From positions 28,203,154 to 28,267,153 of the forward strand of contig JALGQZ010000016.1 in the NCBI GenBank assembly GCA_023105745.1: a stretch of 64,000 bases of DNA. Reading direction: 5' to 3'. Shown here one piece after another: positions 11,178 to 21,753 of this stretch. This stretch comes from Austropuccinia psidii (Eukaryota > Basidiomycota > Pucciniomycetes > Pucciniales > Sphaerophragmiaceae). Under the pieces are notes generated by a model. It ran no database searches. It had not been told where the DNA came from and saw only the letters and a list, made by a program, of their open reading frames with translations. The position numbers were made by a program, and so were the translations under genes. Position 1 is the first letter of the stretch. Each line of letters starts with the position of its first letter.

Positions 11178-14100
11178 CTACAACTCTACCTCATCTAATA
11201 GATCCAAATGTTCTTTGATTTCACGTACTGATAAACCATCCCTGCGCAATGAGTCAATAACCAAAAAGTGTTGAGCTTTTTCCTCCAATGCAATATCATG
11301 TGCCAAGCATCAATCTTTCTGTTCTAACTCCATCTGCTTCAAGTCTAACTCCTTCTTGGTACGCATGGTGGCCTCTTCTAATTCATGTTTTGTTTCCTTG
11401 CCCAAATCCCTTTTGATTTCCATTTGAACGAGCTGTACCTCCTTTTGCAAATCCTTTTTTAGTTTTTCTTGTTCAATTTCACAATTATAATTGAGCTCTA
11501 ACAGCTTAATTGAATTAATTTCTTTGAGTTCCTTATCCTTCATCTTAGATACAATCTCATCATGATCGTACTTGTATTGCAAGTTCTGGCGCATCTGATC
11601 GACCAACTGTCGATCTTGAATCTCCATTTTGTGGTCCATGAAGCCAAAGACTGAAGATTTTTGTTTTGTCACCAATCGATCAGCAATGATGCCCTAATTT
11701 GGTCGTCATCTTTTTTCACTATTCCCTTTGAGGTGCTTTTTAGATGAGGAGAGATGAGGTTGAATGTGGCTTCCTTCATTTCTGTTGTCAAGCTCTGAGT
11801 TTTCATCTGACTCATTAGAGTGGTGACGTCTTTTCTGTGCTTCGCTCCTAGTACCAGTGGGTTCCTTGTCCTTGGCTGTGACACTACCATTGTCATTAGT
11901 ATCACTTCCACATTGAGATACATTATCGTGAACATCCAAATTGTCAGCCTGTGACTCAAAACCAGAGCACAAGCATGACAGCCAAAATACCATAAACCAA
12001 TAGTATAGCCGAGATACCACCAAAACACAGAACTGAGCCAAATTAGCTCAAAAGGTATAAAAAGATAGAGGAAACTCACCTCTTTCTGAAAATATAAGTC
12101 CCATCACCATAGGACAAGAAATAACAAAGCTATTCCTGCTCAAAGTTATTGCTGAGCATAAACCTTAATTTTCACATCTCATCTAAAATCTAGAAGGAGA
12201 GGCTTAACCCCATCAAACTAGTATTAAAAATGAAGCTCTAAGCCAGGGCTATCCAATGGTACCAGCCAAACTGAGCCAGCACCAATATTACTGGAGTTAT
12301 GATCAATTTCAGGCCAAGTAAGGGTGAACAAAACATTCACCTCTCATCTAACTTCTACAGTTTTAGTGTGGGATACCTGAAGTGGGGTATCTTTGGAAAG
12401 AGCACAATCAGGGCTATCTGATGGTGCCATCCACTTCTTCATATCTCAACTATAACAGAAGTTATGAGGCAAACAAGCTCAATACAGCTTTTGCCCAAAC
12501 CACGCCTATGTACAAAAAAGCCTTGTACATGGGATACCTTTGCCATATTCAATGATAACCATACCAAATTGGGTACTATTGTGTAGAGCTCATACAGGGC
12601 TATCCAATGAACCAACCTTGAGCATGATATCTCAAAAACTGACTGAATTATGGCTGTTTTAAGGTCAAAATCCCACCTGCTGTCATATACAGCCTTACCA
12701 TGGGATAATATCCCATAATCATGAATATGAGGTGTCAAATAGACGAAGAAGCATGTTTTTACTTCAATACCTCATATGTCAGCCAATACTGGGGTCCCAT
12801 ACAGTTTTTGTACAGCATTCTACGCATCATACACGTCAGAATCAGGCTGTGAGGTCCCCAGATGAAAATTTTCACCCTGTTTTGGTGAAAACCGCCCAGA
12901 TGTGGTTTCAAAACCACATCTGATCCCAATACCGGGTATACAGGCTGTTTGCAAACCACAAGCCTGTCCTGGAGAGTGAAAAATCTTCACTTCCTCTACG
13001 TGGAAAGGTCTAGCAGCCTTTCCACCCCAATTTCAGGATAAAAGGAGGGCTTTTCACAGCCAAAATCATCTCCTCATCCTGCTCTTGAATAACCTACGTA
13101 GTAAACTGTCAAAAACAGTTTTACTCTTGGTTAATAACCAGGTATAATTATAGATTTAATTATTGTAGTCTTTTATTATTGTAACCCAACAGATAAAGCT
13201 GCACCCAGGGCTTTCAACAGCACTCACCACCACTATATCAAATATAGTAAAGCCCTTTTTATCTTAAATTAAAATATCTTTTAAACCTTATAACTCTTTT
13301 TTTAAACTATTTTACCGTGTCACAAACATAGATAAAGTTGTATTTAGCCTATTTACACCTTCATCATAGTTTCATCCTGACACAAATCGCCCTCTTCATC
13401 AACATCATCTTCATCTTTGCCATCCATAACCATTGATGTATCATATAAATTGTGACCAGCCATGTTTTGTTTGTTTCCAAATATCACGACCATTCAATCA
13501 AAGCATGGACAACAACCCTCTATTTCACCCTGTAGGCTCCCACAAAGCCCCTGACTTATGCGTCATCCCATATTATTCAACCATTTACCTGTTTCCATAA
13601 ATTTGCATTTATATGTTCGCCAGCGCTGTTGAAGATTGCAACCACTGAGTTCCAATGTGCCTCCTTCATGGTTGACATTGAGATACATCACAAATCGCTT
13701 GAATGCCTGTGCGCAAGTATGTTTTTTCTTTCCCCATGATTGCTTTTTGCTATTACCAAACAGATCTGCATATACATGACATGATTAGTATATATACAAA
13801 ACATATAATCATAATGTTGACTATAACTTACCATTGTAATTTTCTTGATTTTCCAAATATGTGCAGATATTTGCAAAATCCAACTCTACAAATGGCACAT
13901 TCCAATCACCTCTTCCTTTACACTTGGGGTCAATCTGGATATTGGCCTCTTGTCTGCGTATTGAATCCTCAGCAATTTCCTTCTTGGTACAACGCCTCCT
14001 TTTGAATGCACTGCCAGCTTGAAGGCTAGAGCTTACATGAGAAGATTGAGTTTCCGACAATTGACTGCAACAATCTCCATCCTTCAGAATTGTCTGAGTC

Positions 14101-14501
14101 AGCTCTGGAGACACAGGCAACCGGAAAAGTGCTTCATTTCTAGTATTGCTTCCTGGGTGAGTAACCTCTTTGACTTAAACTGATTGATCTGTTGGTCTGT
14201 AAGGTGAGGAATCAGTGATACTGGCATCAAAAAAGCCTTCAGGATTATGTGCATGAGGTTGTTGATATTGATGCTCGTTCATGTAGATTGATTGTTCAGC
14301 TTCATACTGAAGCTGACCTTCTTGTGCAAATGAAGCATTATCATTGAGAATCCCAAATCCAGGCCGAGAAAAGGGTGACACAAATGAAGGATAATTCATT
14401 GTGAATGGGGATAGGGAACCAGGGAAAGAAGAAGTAAAGAAGTAAGGTGGTAGGTTCCTGGATAGCAAACCAGTGAAATACAAAAAAGGATGGGAAATCA
14501 A
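11178..14501 (-). pseudogene. Harbinger second ORF, Myb/SANT-like with coiled-coil C-terminus, broken
   Basis: Read from 14501 to the left. A low-complexity N-part (MNYPSFVSPFSRPGFG near 14396) has one in-frame stop at 14175. From 14120 it continues RRRCTKKEIAEDSIRRQEAN and KGRGDWNVPFVELDFANIC, then a 66-nt intron (13831-13766, GTAAGT to GCAG). It resumes LFGNSKKQSWGKKKHTCAQA and ELSGCNLQQRWRTYKCKFME, a trihelix/Myb-like DNA-binding segment. A TGA interrupts near 13478. After the LTR insertion comes an acidic linker (12041-11706) and a highly charged coiled coil (11675-11310), then after another in-frame TGA at 11310 the tail SLRRDGLSVREIKEHLDLLD to TAG 11178. In Harbinger elements this partner helps the transposase bind DNA. 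Several stops make it a pseudogene. Confidence 0.75.
11950..13324. repeat. Probable solo LTR inside the second Harbinger ORF
   Basis: Bounded by TGTGAC at 11950 and GTCACA ending at 13324, a perfect 6-bp inverted terminus of TG...CA type. It interrupts otherwise continuous second-ORF coding sequence, with a TATA-like GGATAAAAGG near 13037 and a pyrimidine-rich stretch downstream. No open frame is credible within it. I could not find a matching 5-bp target duplication (flanks CAGCC and AACAT), so the exact ends or a later rearrangement remain open. Confidence 0.5.
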
Positions 14502-14700
14502 ATCAGCTAAAAATAAAACCCATGGATATCATGAAGGATAATCGCGCTTACACGGTATTTCGTTACCTTGCCTTTGATCGGTGGATGAATTCGATCATGG
14601 AGGTTAACCGTGCATTTCATGAGCAAGCTCATGAGCTATCAAAATTGGTAGCTCATGACTTGGTTCATGAGTTGTAAAATTGACGATCGAAAAAGAATCG

Positions 14701-15229
14701 TAAGCAAAATCTTACGTGAGCGTGAGCAAAAGATTGGGCCAGGTTTGAACCGTACTATTGATTATACCATAGCATCACGTCACTTGGGTGTATGCGCCTA
14801 ATGTATAACTTGTGTTTACCATCCCTTCTTTTCTTTCAAAAGGTATGGTTTCTATACCTTAGGACACTAAGATTATTACAAGGTGACAACGGTGATTTGA
14901 GAGGGTAACTCTTTGGTGATTACAACAAAACTAATAATCCAAAGTCAAAGCACTAATACTAAAGAAAACTAATGATTCAAAAAGAGATGAGAATAAGAAT
15001 ATACTGAGAGTTCTCTGAGGAAATAAAAATGTTTTTTAGTTAATCTTCACAGTTCCTACTCAAGATTCTTTTAATCTTAAGAACTGAATTCTCAAAAAAA
15101 AATGACATTTCATAATTGTTTGCTTCAAAAAATCAAATTCTTCTCATTAAAAGGAAACTTGTAATTGAATTATATGATCAAAATCAATAAGCTCAAGAAA
15201 TAAAAACAAATCAAATCGTTTTATTAGAA
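14701..15229. other. AT-rich spacer between Harbinger element and gene unit A
   Basis: No supported coding sequence. From about 15230 leftwards, weak similarity to the right flank of unit B (57340-57440) fades out, so part of it may be the decayed 3' flank of unit A. Confidence 0.4.
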
Positions 15230-15372
15230 TTTACTCAAAATCACAAAAATCAAATACAAGTTGCCTCGCTTTACCTCGCAGGTGCTACTGAAATTTTGAG
15301 GTGTTGGTTTTATCAACCGCATTCTCAATGCAACTAAGGTGATATTCGCGCATTTGACCCCAAACTTTTCTC

Positions 15373-16376
15373 TCAATTGCCCAGGCCAACCAAGGTATGA
15401 GCCACAGTTGACGGTTGTGAATTATGTGGAATTTCAAAATCATGCTCGAGGACACCTTTGAATAAAGTACATGGGCGATAAAATCAAGCATCGTATATTG
15501 TCAGAGATCTTTTACAGTCAAGCCAAGGTCTTTTCAGATTGTTGGAGAATCGAGATAAAAATACTTACTCAAGGCGGCTAGCAATTGTTGTTCCGACCTT
15601 TTCCTATAAGCAAAGAATTTTCCAAATAAAATCTCTTGAAAATTCTTTTTAGAAAGTTTGGTCCCTTTCTCAGCTTCAAGCTGATCCCGCCACTGCCTCA
15701 CTGATTTACCAAAAGCACCACGGAAAGACACAAGCCAGTTTCAGATGTTGTTTTTTGAGCTATTGCCATGACGTCTCAAAGCTTACTTTTAAAGACAAAA
15801 TCCTCACTGGCAATCTCTTTCCCAGCCAAAGAATATTTCGTTGCTGCAGGTGACTGCTTAATGGGTACCAACCCACCGTTTTTGACTTGCGGTTTCTGAA
15901 TACGTCCATTGGCTTTGAGTCGTAAAGGACCTGATGGTGAAGCGGTAACAGCTTGACGAAAACGCGTTTGGGTGCTCTGGTGGTGATGAAGCAGGGCTGC
16001 GGGTTCATGTTGTGAAACTGGTGGTGGCGGGTGGAGTCGAGAATCTTATGAGGCGAATGTCAAAAGAGAGGCCGTTGTTAGCTCAGGAGCAGCCCTGGTA
16101 CAGTAGACCCTTTTGTGGTATTGTTTTCTAAGTCTTACCCTGGGGGTGAAACTTGCCTGCATACTGTGTCGAAAGCTGATTTTCTTCCTCTTTTGTGGGA
16201 AAGTAATTTCGAAAAACCGGTTGCTGACTGTCTATGGCGGGGTTCTGAGCAGTTCTGGTGGGTAACTCTTGGGCTTTGCTTATGCGTAGGTCTTCAAATG
16301 ATTGAATGATAGGCGGGTTTGTGGCAAGTGACAGCCCAACGCCCTTGTTGGCAGACAGCGAATCGGCTATTGACAT
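15373..16376 (-). CDS. Unknown four-exon gene, copy A (variable exon 3)
   Basis: I do not recognise the product. Inferred exons on the minus strand: 16376-16139, 16044-15787, 15700-15569, 15455-15373. Introns begin GTAAGA, GTAAGC and GTAAGT and end in AG; all joins keep frame, and exons 1-3 have exactly the lengths of copy B. The start MSIADSLSANKGVG is chosen because a stop lies just upstream in frame. Exon 1 is Ser/Gln-rich, exon 2 Pro/His/Gln-rich then Lys-rich (SPAATKYSLAG), exon 3 charged and helical (WRDQLEAEKGTKLSKK), and exon 4 has SQPSTVAHTLVGLGN. No signal peptide or membrane segment is present. The stop TGA at 15375-15373 replaces a CGA of copy B, losing 13 codons before the shared TAG at 15334. 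About 235 residues. GC content is visibly higher than in the surrounding DNA. An alternative acceptor upstream of exon 3 is possible (open VSFRGAFGKSVR stretch). Confidence 0.6.
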
Positions 16377-17252
16377 GGAGGGGAAGAGACATGATATTGA
16401 TCAATGAAAAGCAGATTAGAAATTGATAGCTCGTGCTATTCAAGAACGCCTTTGGGCCTCCGTACTTGGTCTTACCTGACGTGTGCAGCAGCTTAAGACT
16501 GTTAGCCTCTGAGGCGCCTTCCTTCAGTGCAAAAGGAAGTGGGCAAATGCAAAAATCAACACAAAAGCCGACGACGAGTGCACAAGTTACCACGAAGAAA
16601 GATGACACTCCATCCTTCATGTTCAGAGAGAGTTGGTGGGGTGTGCCAGCTCAGAGGATTCCAAGATTGCAAGTGACGAAAAGATATACAAAAAAGAAGC
16701 TGGAAGACAACAGTCAGTGCGAGATTTGGTCCTTTTGTGTCCGTAGGTTGGTGCTTTTAAGCCCAACCTCAAACTTCTCAACACATGTCTCATCGGAGCT
16801 GCGCTGCTTTCCCCTCAAGTCCCAGCGAAGCAGCAGTTGCATCCAAGCCAGCCGCCGATGAGCGTCAAATTAGGTAATCCCTCATGATGCTTGCTGCTCG
16901 GAAATTTGGGTGTCGGTATTGCAAGAGAATCGTACAACTAAGATGTTTATTGCTTTATAACTTGATAAAAAGAACAGTAACACTAATAATGGCTCGGATA
17001 AGATTGTAAGTAGTACCACGTTTAGACCAAACTGCACACCTGTGTGCTAAAGATGTGGATGTTCAATTTAAATCTCCAGTGATATGCCAACACAGTTAAG
17101 AGCACGTCTACGAAGACTAACACCAAAGAGAAATTAAGCACGATCAGAGCAGCCATGAAGACAACGTTTACCTTGAGTACTCCTGAGTACTGTTGTACAG
17201 TAGGGGAAACACTACTGGTAGTAAAACGATAAATAAAAGAATAAAAACTCAT
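16377..17252 (-). other. Upstream region of gene copy A with two hydrophobic open frames
   Basis: Nearly identical to the corresponding part of unit B. One frame (16620-16294) begins MKDGVSSFFVVTCALVVGF, which looks like a signal peptide, and overlaps the start of the gene in another frame; I could not splice it to the gene in frame. A second (17252-17022) encodes a membrane-like stretch ALIVLNFSLVLVFVDVLLTV followed by YHWR. It might be a relic of a membrane protein exon; a distant likeness to the first helix of Ste3-type receptors is too weak to call. At 17014-17020 the sequence is the empty target site for the Copia LTR found in unit B. Confidence 0.45.
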
Positions 17253-19039
17253 CTTTTATGCTATTTTAATAATAAAGTATTGAACTTCCACTCCTCTTGA
17301 TATACCTATTCTTTTTGATTCTTCAAGTCTTTTCTGAAATATATTACCCATCTCTTACGACCTATTCAAAAATGCCATTTCATATACCACTCCTCATAGC
17401 ATGTGTGAGATAAATCTCCTAATGAGATAGTTGTACTGGTCTATATAAAGACCCCTCCATGTGTAATTAGCCTATCCGCATCTTGTTTTGCTCATCGCTA
17501 TTGCTATTGGGTTCAATTGTGTCTCTCCCTGTTCCTGTCATTGGCTAAAGACTAATACTAGTCTGCCTCCTCACGGTGTTCTTTTTCTTACAATAAATAC
17601 TGTAGAGGAATTAAAATAACACATGAATTTTGTAATCAGAGACATGCTCCTGAAAGTTTACCAGCAGGCCCTTTATCTCAATACAGTAGCTGTTGAGAAG
17701 TAAGGGGGTAGGGAAGTGATTCTCTACGCGTAGAAAGTCGATGGAGTCTTATCTACTTCTCGTCGCATTGGTTGTCATTAAAATTCATACAGGAAAATAG
17801 ATATGTCACTTCGCTATCATTATGATCATATTCAAGGGTAATTGTCTTAGGATATAATGAGATCCTTTTCCACCAATAGCAGAATGTCTTCAGCAACTTG
17901 TGCTTCTTGAATCGTAACGCCCACATTTCCATTTGCTCAGGAGGAGATTTAAGGTAAAATTCTTCCTGAGTAGTTAATTGATTTAGTATTCATCATCAGC
18001 TTTATGTGTTTCTAGTGTTCAGAGTACTTTGTATTTAACAAACGGTAAGAACTGGCAAGGATAGTGTTATCAATACACTATTACTTAATGTTACGAAATA
18101 ACTTGAACACACCTGGTAAGGATAGTGTTATTAATACACTATTACTTAACATTACGAAATAACTTGAACACATCTAAGAATGTGAGAAACTTTGGTGAGT
18201 AAGTCAGATAAACAATGATGAGTTCATTTCTGACACTACTAACCTGGAAAGGATGGTGCTAGTAATACACTATTACTTATTGTTACAAAATAACTTGAAC
18301 ACACCTAAGCATGTGAGAAACGTTGGTAAGTAATTCAGATAAACAATGATGAATTTATTAATTTTTCAAACAAAAAAAAACTAAAATTTATATTTCAATA
18401 TTGATATATTATTATTGATTAAGAAAATAAGAATGGAATGAGTAGATACCTGATACACAATGACAATAATGATTATGTCTTTACAAAGTCAGGCGGCTAA
18501 CAGAAATGGTTTGAAGTTAATATATAATTTTCTTTTATTGAGTAAGAGGGAAGTAGTCTTTCTGAATTAAGCAACAATAAATCAACAGATAGGTGAGTGT
18601 AGAAGAAGTATATTATTTTATTTTATTTCTATTATTTTTATTTTTTTATTTTTCCGAAAGGAAAAGATTTTACTCATTATAAGTATGAAGGAAAGGAGAT
18701 TAGTTGAGGGCAAAAAATATAAAATTACTCAGACACTGAGTAATGAGTTGGGTTTGCTGAGGTAGTCACAAGGATGGGAGACTAGAGGTTAGGTTTCAGA
18801 TTTATTTTTATTTTTACAGAATTAAGATACAAGAACTTAAACAGAGCTATTCACATATCTAAATCCAATCCCTTAACCCTTTGTCTATCTTGTTTCATAC
18901 TAGAAGAGTAATTATAATCCTACCAGTGTGTATTGTTAGTATAATTAGAGAAACCTACTTATTTAGTACTGTGTTACTTTTTCCATTGTTGAGCTTTAGC
19001 TCTAACACGACTGAGTACTAGCAATAACTGATGTCACTA
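17253..19039. other. Intergenic AT-rich DNA with promoter- or LTR-like segment
   Basis: No gene is supported. At 17430-17605 a TCTATATAAAG box is followed by a pyrimidine-rich stretch ending in CTTACA, a layout resembling the right half of a plus-oriented Copia LTR; no left end or target duplication was found. A repeat array at 18055-18355 is listed separately. The right part should hold the remains of the 3' LTR of the Copia starting at 19040, but I could not delimit it. Confidence 0.4.
18055..18355 (+). repeat. Imperfect tandem repeat, 61-bp core in three copies
   Basis: AAGGATAGTG plus AATACACTATTACTTA and AATAACTTGAACACA blocks start near 18057, 18118 and 18249. Copies 2 and 3 are followed by a further shared block (TGTGAGAAAC, CAGATAAACAATGATGA), so the second period is 131 bp. 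Identity between copies is high but not perfect. Confidence 0.8.
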
Positions 19040-20560
19040 AGGTCCATTGTTCAGTTCACCCGCCAATTCATACTGAAGGGATTGACATGATGGATGATTG
19101 ACTAAGAAAGGTCTGAAGTTTAACACAATGCAGTGCTTTGGTAAGAAGATCAGCATTAATTTCAGTTGTTGGTACATAATCAAGATAAAGAAATCCTTGT
19201 GAAAGTTGTTCACAAATTCAATAAAATTTAATATCAATGTGCATTGTACTGACTGATGACATAGGATTCTTGGCCATAGCAATGGCAGGTTGGTTATTGC
19301 CTAATAATGACAAGCAAAAATTTGATGACACTAATTAAATATCATTAAATAGATTTCATAACCAAAGAATTTGCTGGGTGCCTTCATACAGAGATTTACA
19401 TTCTGCTTCCATGGATGATGAGGAAACTGTGAATTTCCTTTGAGATTTCCAGTGAATAAGAGTATTGTCCAAAAATACCATAAGACCAGTGTGAGAACAT
19501 CATGTAGTTGGGCAGTTGGCATAGCTCGCATCAGCATATACCTTGAGTTTGAAGTTGGCTTTGGCCAGTTGAAGTCCAAGAGTCCTAGTTCCTTCAAGAT
19601 ATCAAAGAATTTGTTTGAAACCAGCCTAGTGCTGAATGCCAGGTCTTTCTAGATGTTGGAATAGAATTGAAACAGTAAAAGCCAAATCAGGATGAGTTGA
19701 AACAGCTAGATAATTAAGAAGACCAATAGCACATCAATAATTAAGTCTCAAGATAGTAAATTCTGATCGTTCTTCATTACTTTCCACAGAGAAGTAAGCC
19801 CCAGGTTCCAGCAGCATTTTGACTTCATGTGAGTTTTTCATACTATATTCTTCTAGAATTTGTTCAATAATGCTTTTTTGAGACAAAAAAAACAGTTATC
19901 AACTCTTGTAACTTTATTACCCAGAATATGCTTGATTGGCCCCAAGTCTTCAATATTTTATGTTGATGAGATTAATGTTTTAAATTTTGAGACCTCAGGA
20001 CTGACAATTGTCATGTCATCCACATTAATGTGAACCAAAAATGGCCATTCCTTATTGATGGAAATAAAGAGAAACAAACCAGTGGGTGAAACAGAGAAGT
20101 TTACCTTTTTTAAGAAGAATAATAATTCTTTGTACCAACACCTTGGAGACTGTTTAAGAACATATGTTGATTTCTTGAGACAATAGAATTTTTCTGGTCC
20201 CATTTGTAATCCCAATGGTGATCAGAGATGTATAACTTCATCCAGATTGCTATTGAGAAAATCAGTTTTGTATCAATTTGATGAGCTTCCAAGCTATTGC
20301 TGATTCCAATTGTAAGTAAAAATAGTTGCCTGACCATTGCTCCTGTTGGTATGTAAGTCTCTCCATATTCTAGACCTTTGGTTTGTGCACAGCCTTGCGC
20401 GCACAAATGTTATTTGTGTTTGATGAGTTTGCCTTCACCATCAAACAAACACTCGAAGACCCATACAGAATTAAGAAGATGAGTGTGTGGCTATTAATCA
20501 ATCGGAAAATACAATAACTCAGTAAAAAATTCAAGATGAGATTCACCACCAAGAAAGATG
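19040..20560 (-). pseudogene. Copia reverse transcriptase and RNase H relic
   Basis: RT blocks in several frames: CAQGCAQTKGLEYGETYIPT (20406-20345), QMGPEKFYCLKKS and LKQSPRCWYKELLFF (20210-20100), and HINVDDMTIVSPEVSKF, the YVDD-equivalent with VDD kept (about 20035-19985). RNase H follows (19600-19050): a YADANYANCPTT-like block, IHWKSQRKF-like text and, at the end, VPTTEINADLLTKALHCVK, the conserved C-terminal ADxLTKxL signature. Frameshifts separate all blocks. The enzyme would copy element RNA into cDNA in virus-like particles; this copy cannot. Confidence 0.85.
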
Positions 20561-20639
20561 TTATATTACCTATTACTTAATATGCAAATACAATAACTCA
20601 GTAAAACATTTAAGACAAGATTCACCCCGAAGGAAGGTA

Positions 20640-21722
20640 TTTTTCCTTCAGGGGTGTAAGCTATTCATAGTCTAATTAAAAATTGTGTGGTTTGTGTTTT
20701 GCATATGCATTCTCAACTTCCATTGTTCTGGAGTCTTCCTTCAATACAGTGGAGGTATGTCAAAAACATCCCAAAGCCATTTTTTTTGGCTTTAATGGCT
20801 TGAACCCATTCATCAGGATCTACAGCTGCTACAGCTTGATAATATGCTTTAGGTGGAATGTTCAGAGAGTTTACAATTGGTAAAGATGATACATTTTCTG
20901 TGGTGTTTTATGGAATTTGATTCAATTCATCAACAACAAGAGCATTTCCTTGCCTACTCCTTTTTACAGTGATGACTTTGTCTGTATTGATATCAGAAGA
21001 GATATCTTTTGGTGCCTTCTGATCAACCAGAGCAAGTACTACATCCCAGCCTGGTCTTCCAGATGACTTTCTTGACACAAATTGTATAGGGCTTGTCTTG
21101 GCTGAACATTTTTCTGCATTATTTTCATGACTTGAATTGGAAGGAAATACTTTCTATTTGTTCCAGTGAATCACTGAATATAATTGATTTTTAAAAATAT
21201 TGAATCTTGAAGCTGACTTTATTAAATTGAAAAAATACTTTCTTGGAAAGATAGTTTCATGAAAGATGACATCATGACTGTATATAACTGTAATTTTGGC
21301 AATAAATATTCTTCAATTATTCTTCCCAACTTGATATCCAAAGAAAATACCCATTTTTAAAGTATCAGAAAACTTTCATAGTCTTTTACCTCTCAGAATA
21401 TTAACAAATGCTTTACAACCAAAAACCCTGAGACATGAATAGCTAAAGCATCTTCCATACCAGAGCTTGTAAGCTGACTTCTGATGACATCTTGTTGGAG
21501 CAATATCATTTTAAAGAACAGCACTGGCAACTGATTCTCCCCATAGCACATTTGGAAGAGAGGAATGACTTAATAATACTCTAGTACTCTCTGAAGTAGA
21601 TCTACTGGCTCTTTCTGCAATAGGATTCTGTTGTGGCATATATGGAGCATTATAATGAGTTCTAATTCCCAATTTTTCAAAGTAACTTCTAAAACTATTG
21701 GATAAAAACTCTCCACCATTAT
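20640..21722 (-). pseudogene. Copia integrase catalytic and C-terminal region relic
   Basis: At 21720-21590 the minus strand reads NGGEFLSNSFRSYFEKLGIR followed by THYNAPYMPQQNPIAERASR, the Copia integrase core from just after the second catalytic Asp to the catalytic Glu (AER). Further left, weak blocks such as VLWGESVASAV and FKNDI mark the integrase tail and linker, with several stops. The second Asp itself lies across the insertion at 33899-33915. Confidence 0.8.
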
Positions 21723-21753
21723 TGTTAGATTTTTCTATGAAACTGTAGATAAT

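Larger units (their letters stand above)
7320..14700. mobile_element. PIF/Harbinger-like DNA transposon, decayed
   Basis: Contains a DDE transposase of the Harbinger type (plus, 7711-9065) and a second convergently transcribed Myb/SANT-like ORF (minus, 14501-11178), the usual two-gene content of this superfamily. Candidate terminal sequences are only suggestive. At 7333-7360 a GCCAACTCATGAGCC block and near 14630-14685 its imperfect inverse (GGTTCATGAGTTG) occur, each next to further CTCATGAGC motifs. I could not prove a TTA/TAA target duplication, so the ends are approximate. A third ORF of unknown function and a probable solo LTR lie inside. Confidence 0.65.

Noticed and set aside
12439..12959. 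Open frames on both strands within 12439-12959
   Set aside because: Short, without domains, and inside the probable solo LTR.
15285..15491. 68-codon minus frame in the 3' part of unit A (MLDFIAHVLYSKVSSSM...)
   Set aside because: It runs through intron 3 and exon 4 in a different frame, and in unit B the corresponding frame has stops.
17022..17160. Ste3-type pheromone receptor first helix, hence a mating-type locus
   Set aside because: Only a hydrophobic run and YHWR are suggestive. No further helices, and the frame ends after about 76 codons, so a mating-locus claim is unsupported.
19521..19600. Possible plus-strand gene around 19440-19652
   Set aside because: Antisense shadow of Copia RNase H, whose motifs are clear on the minus strand.
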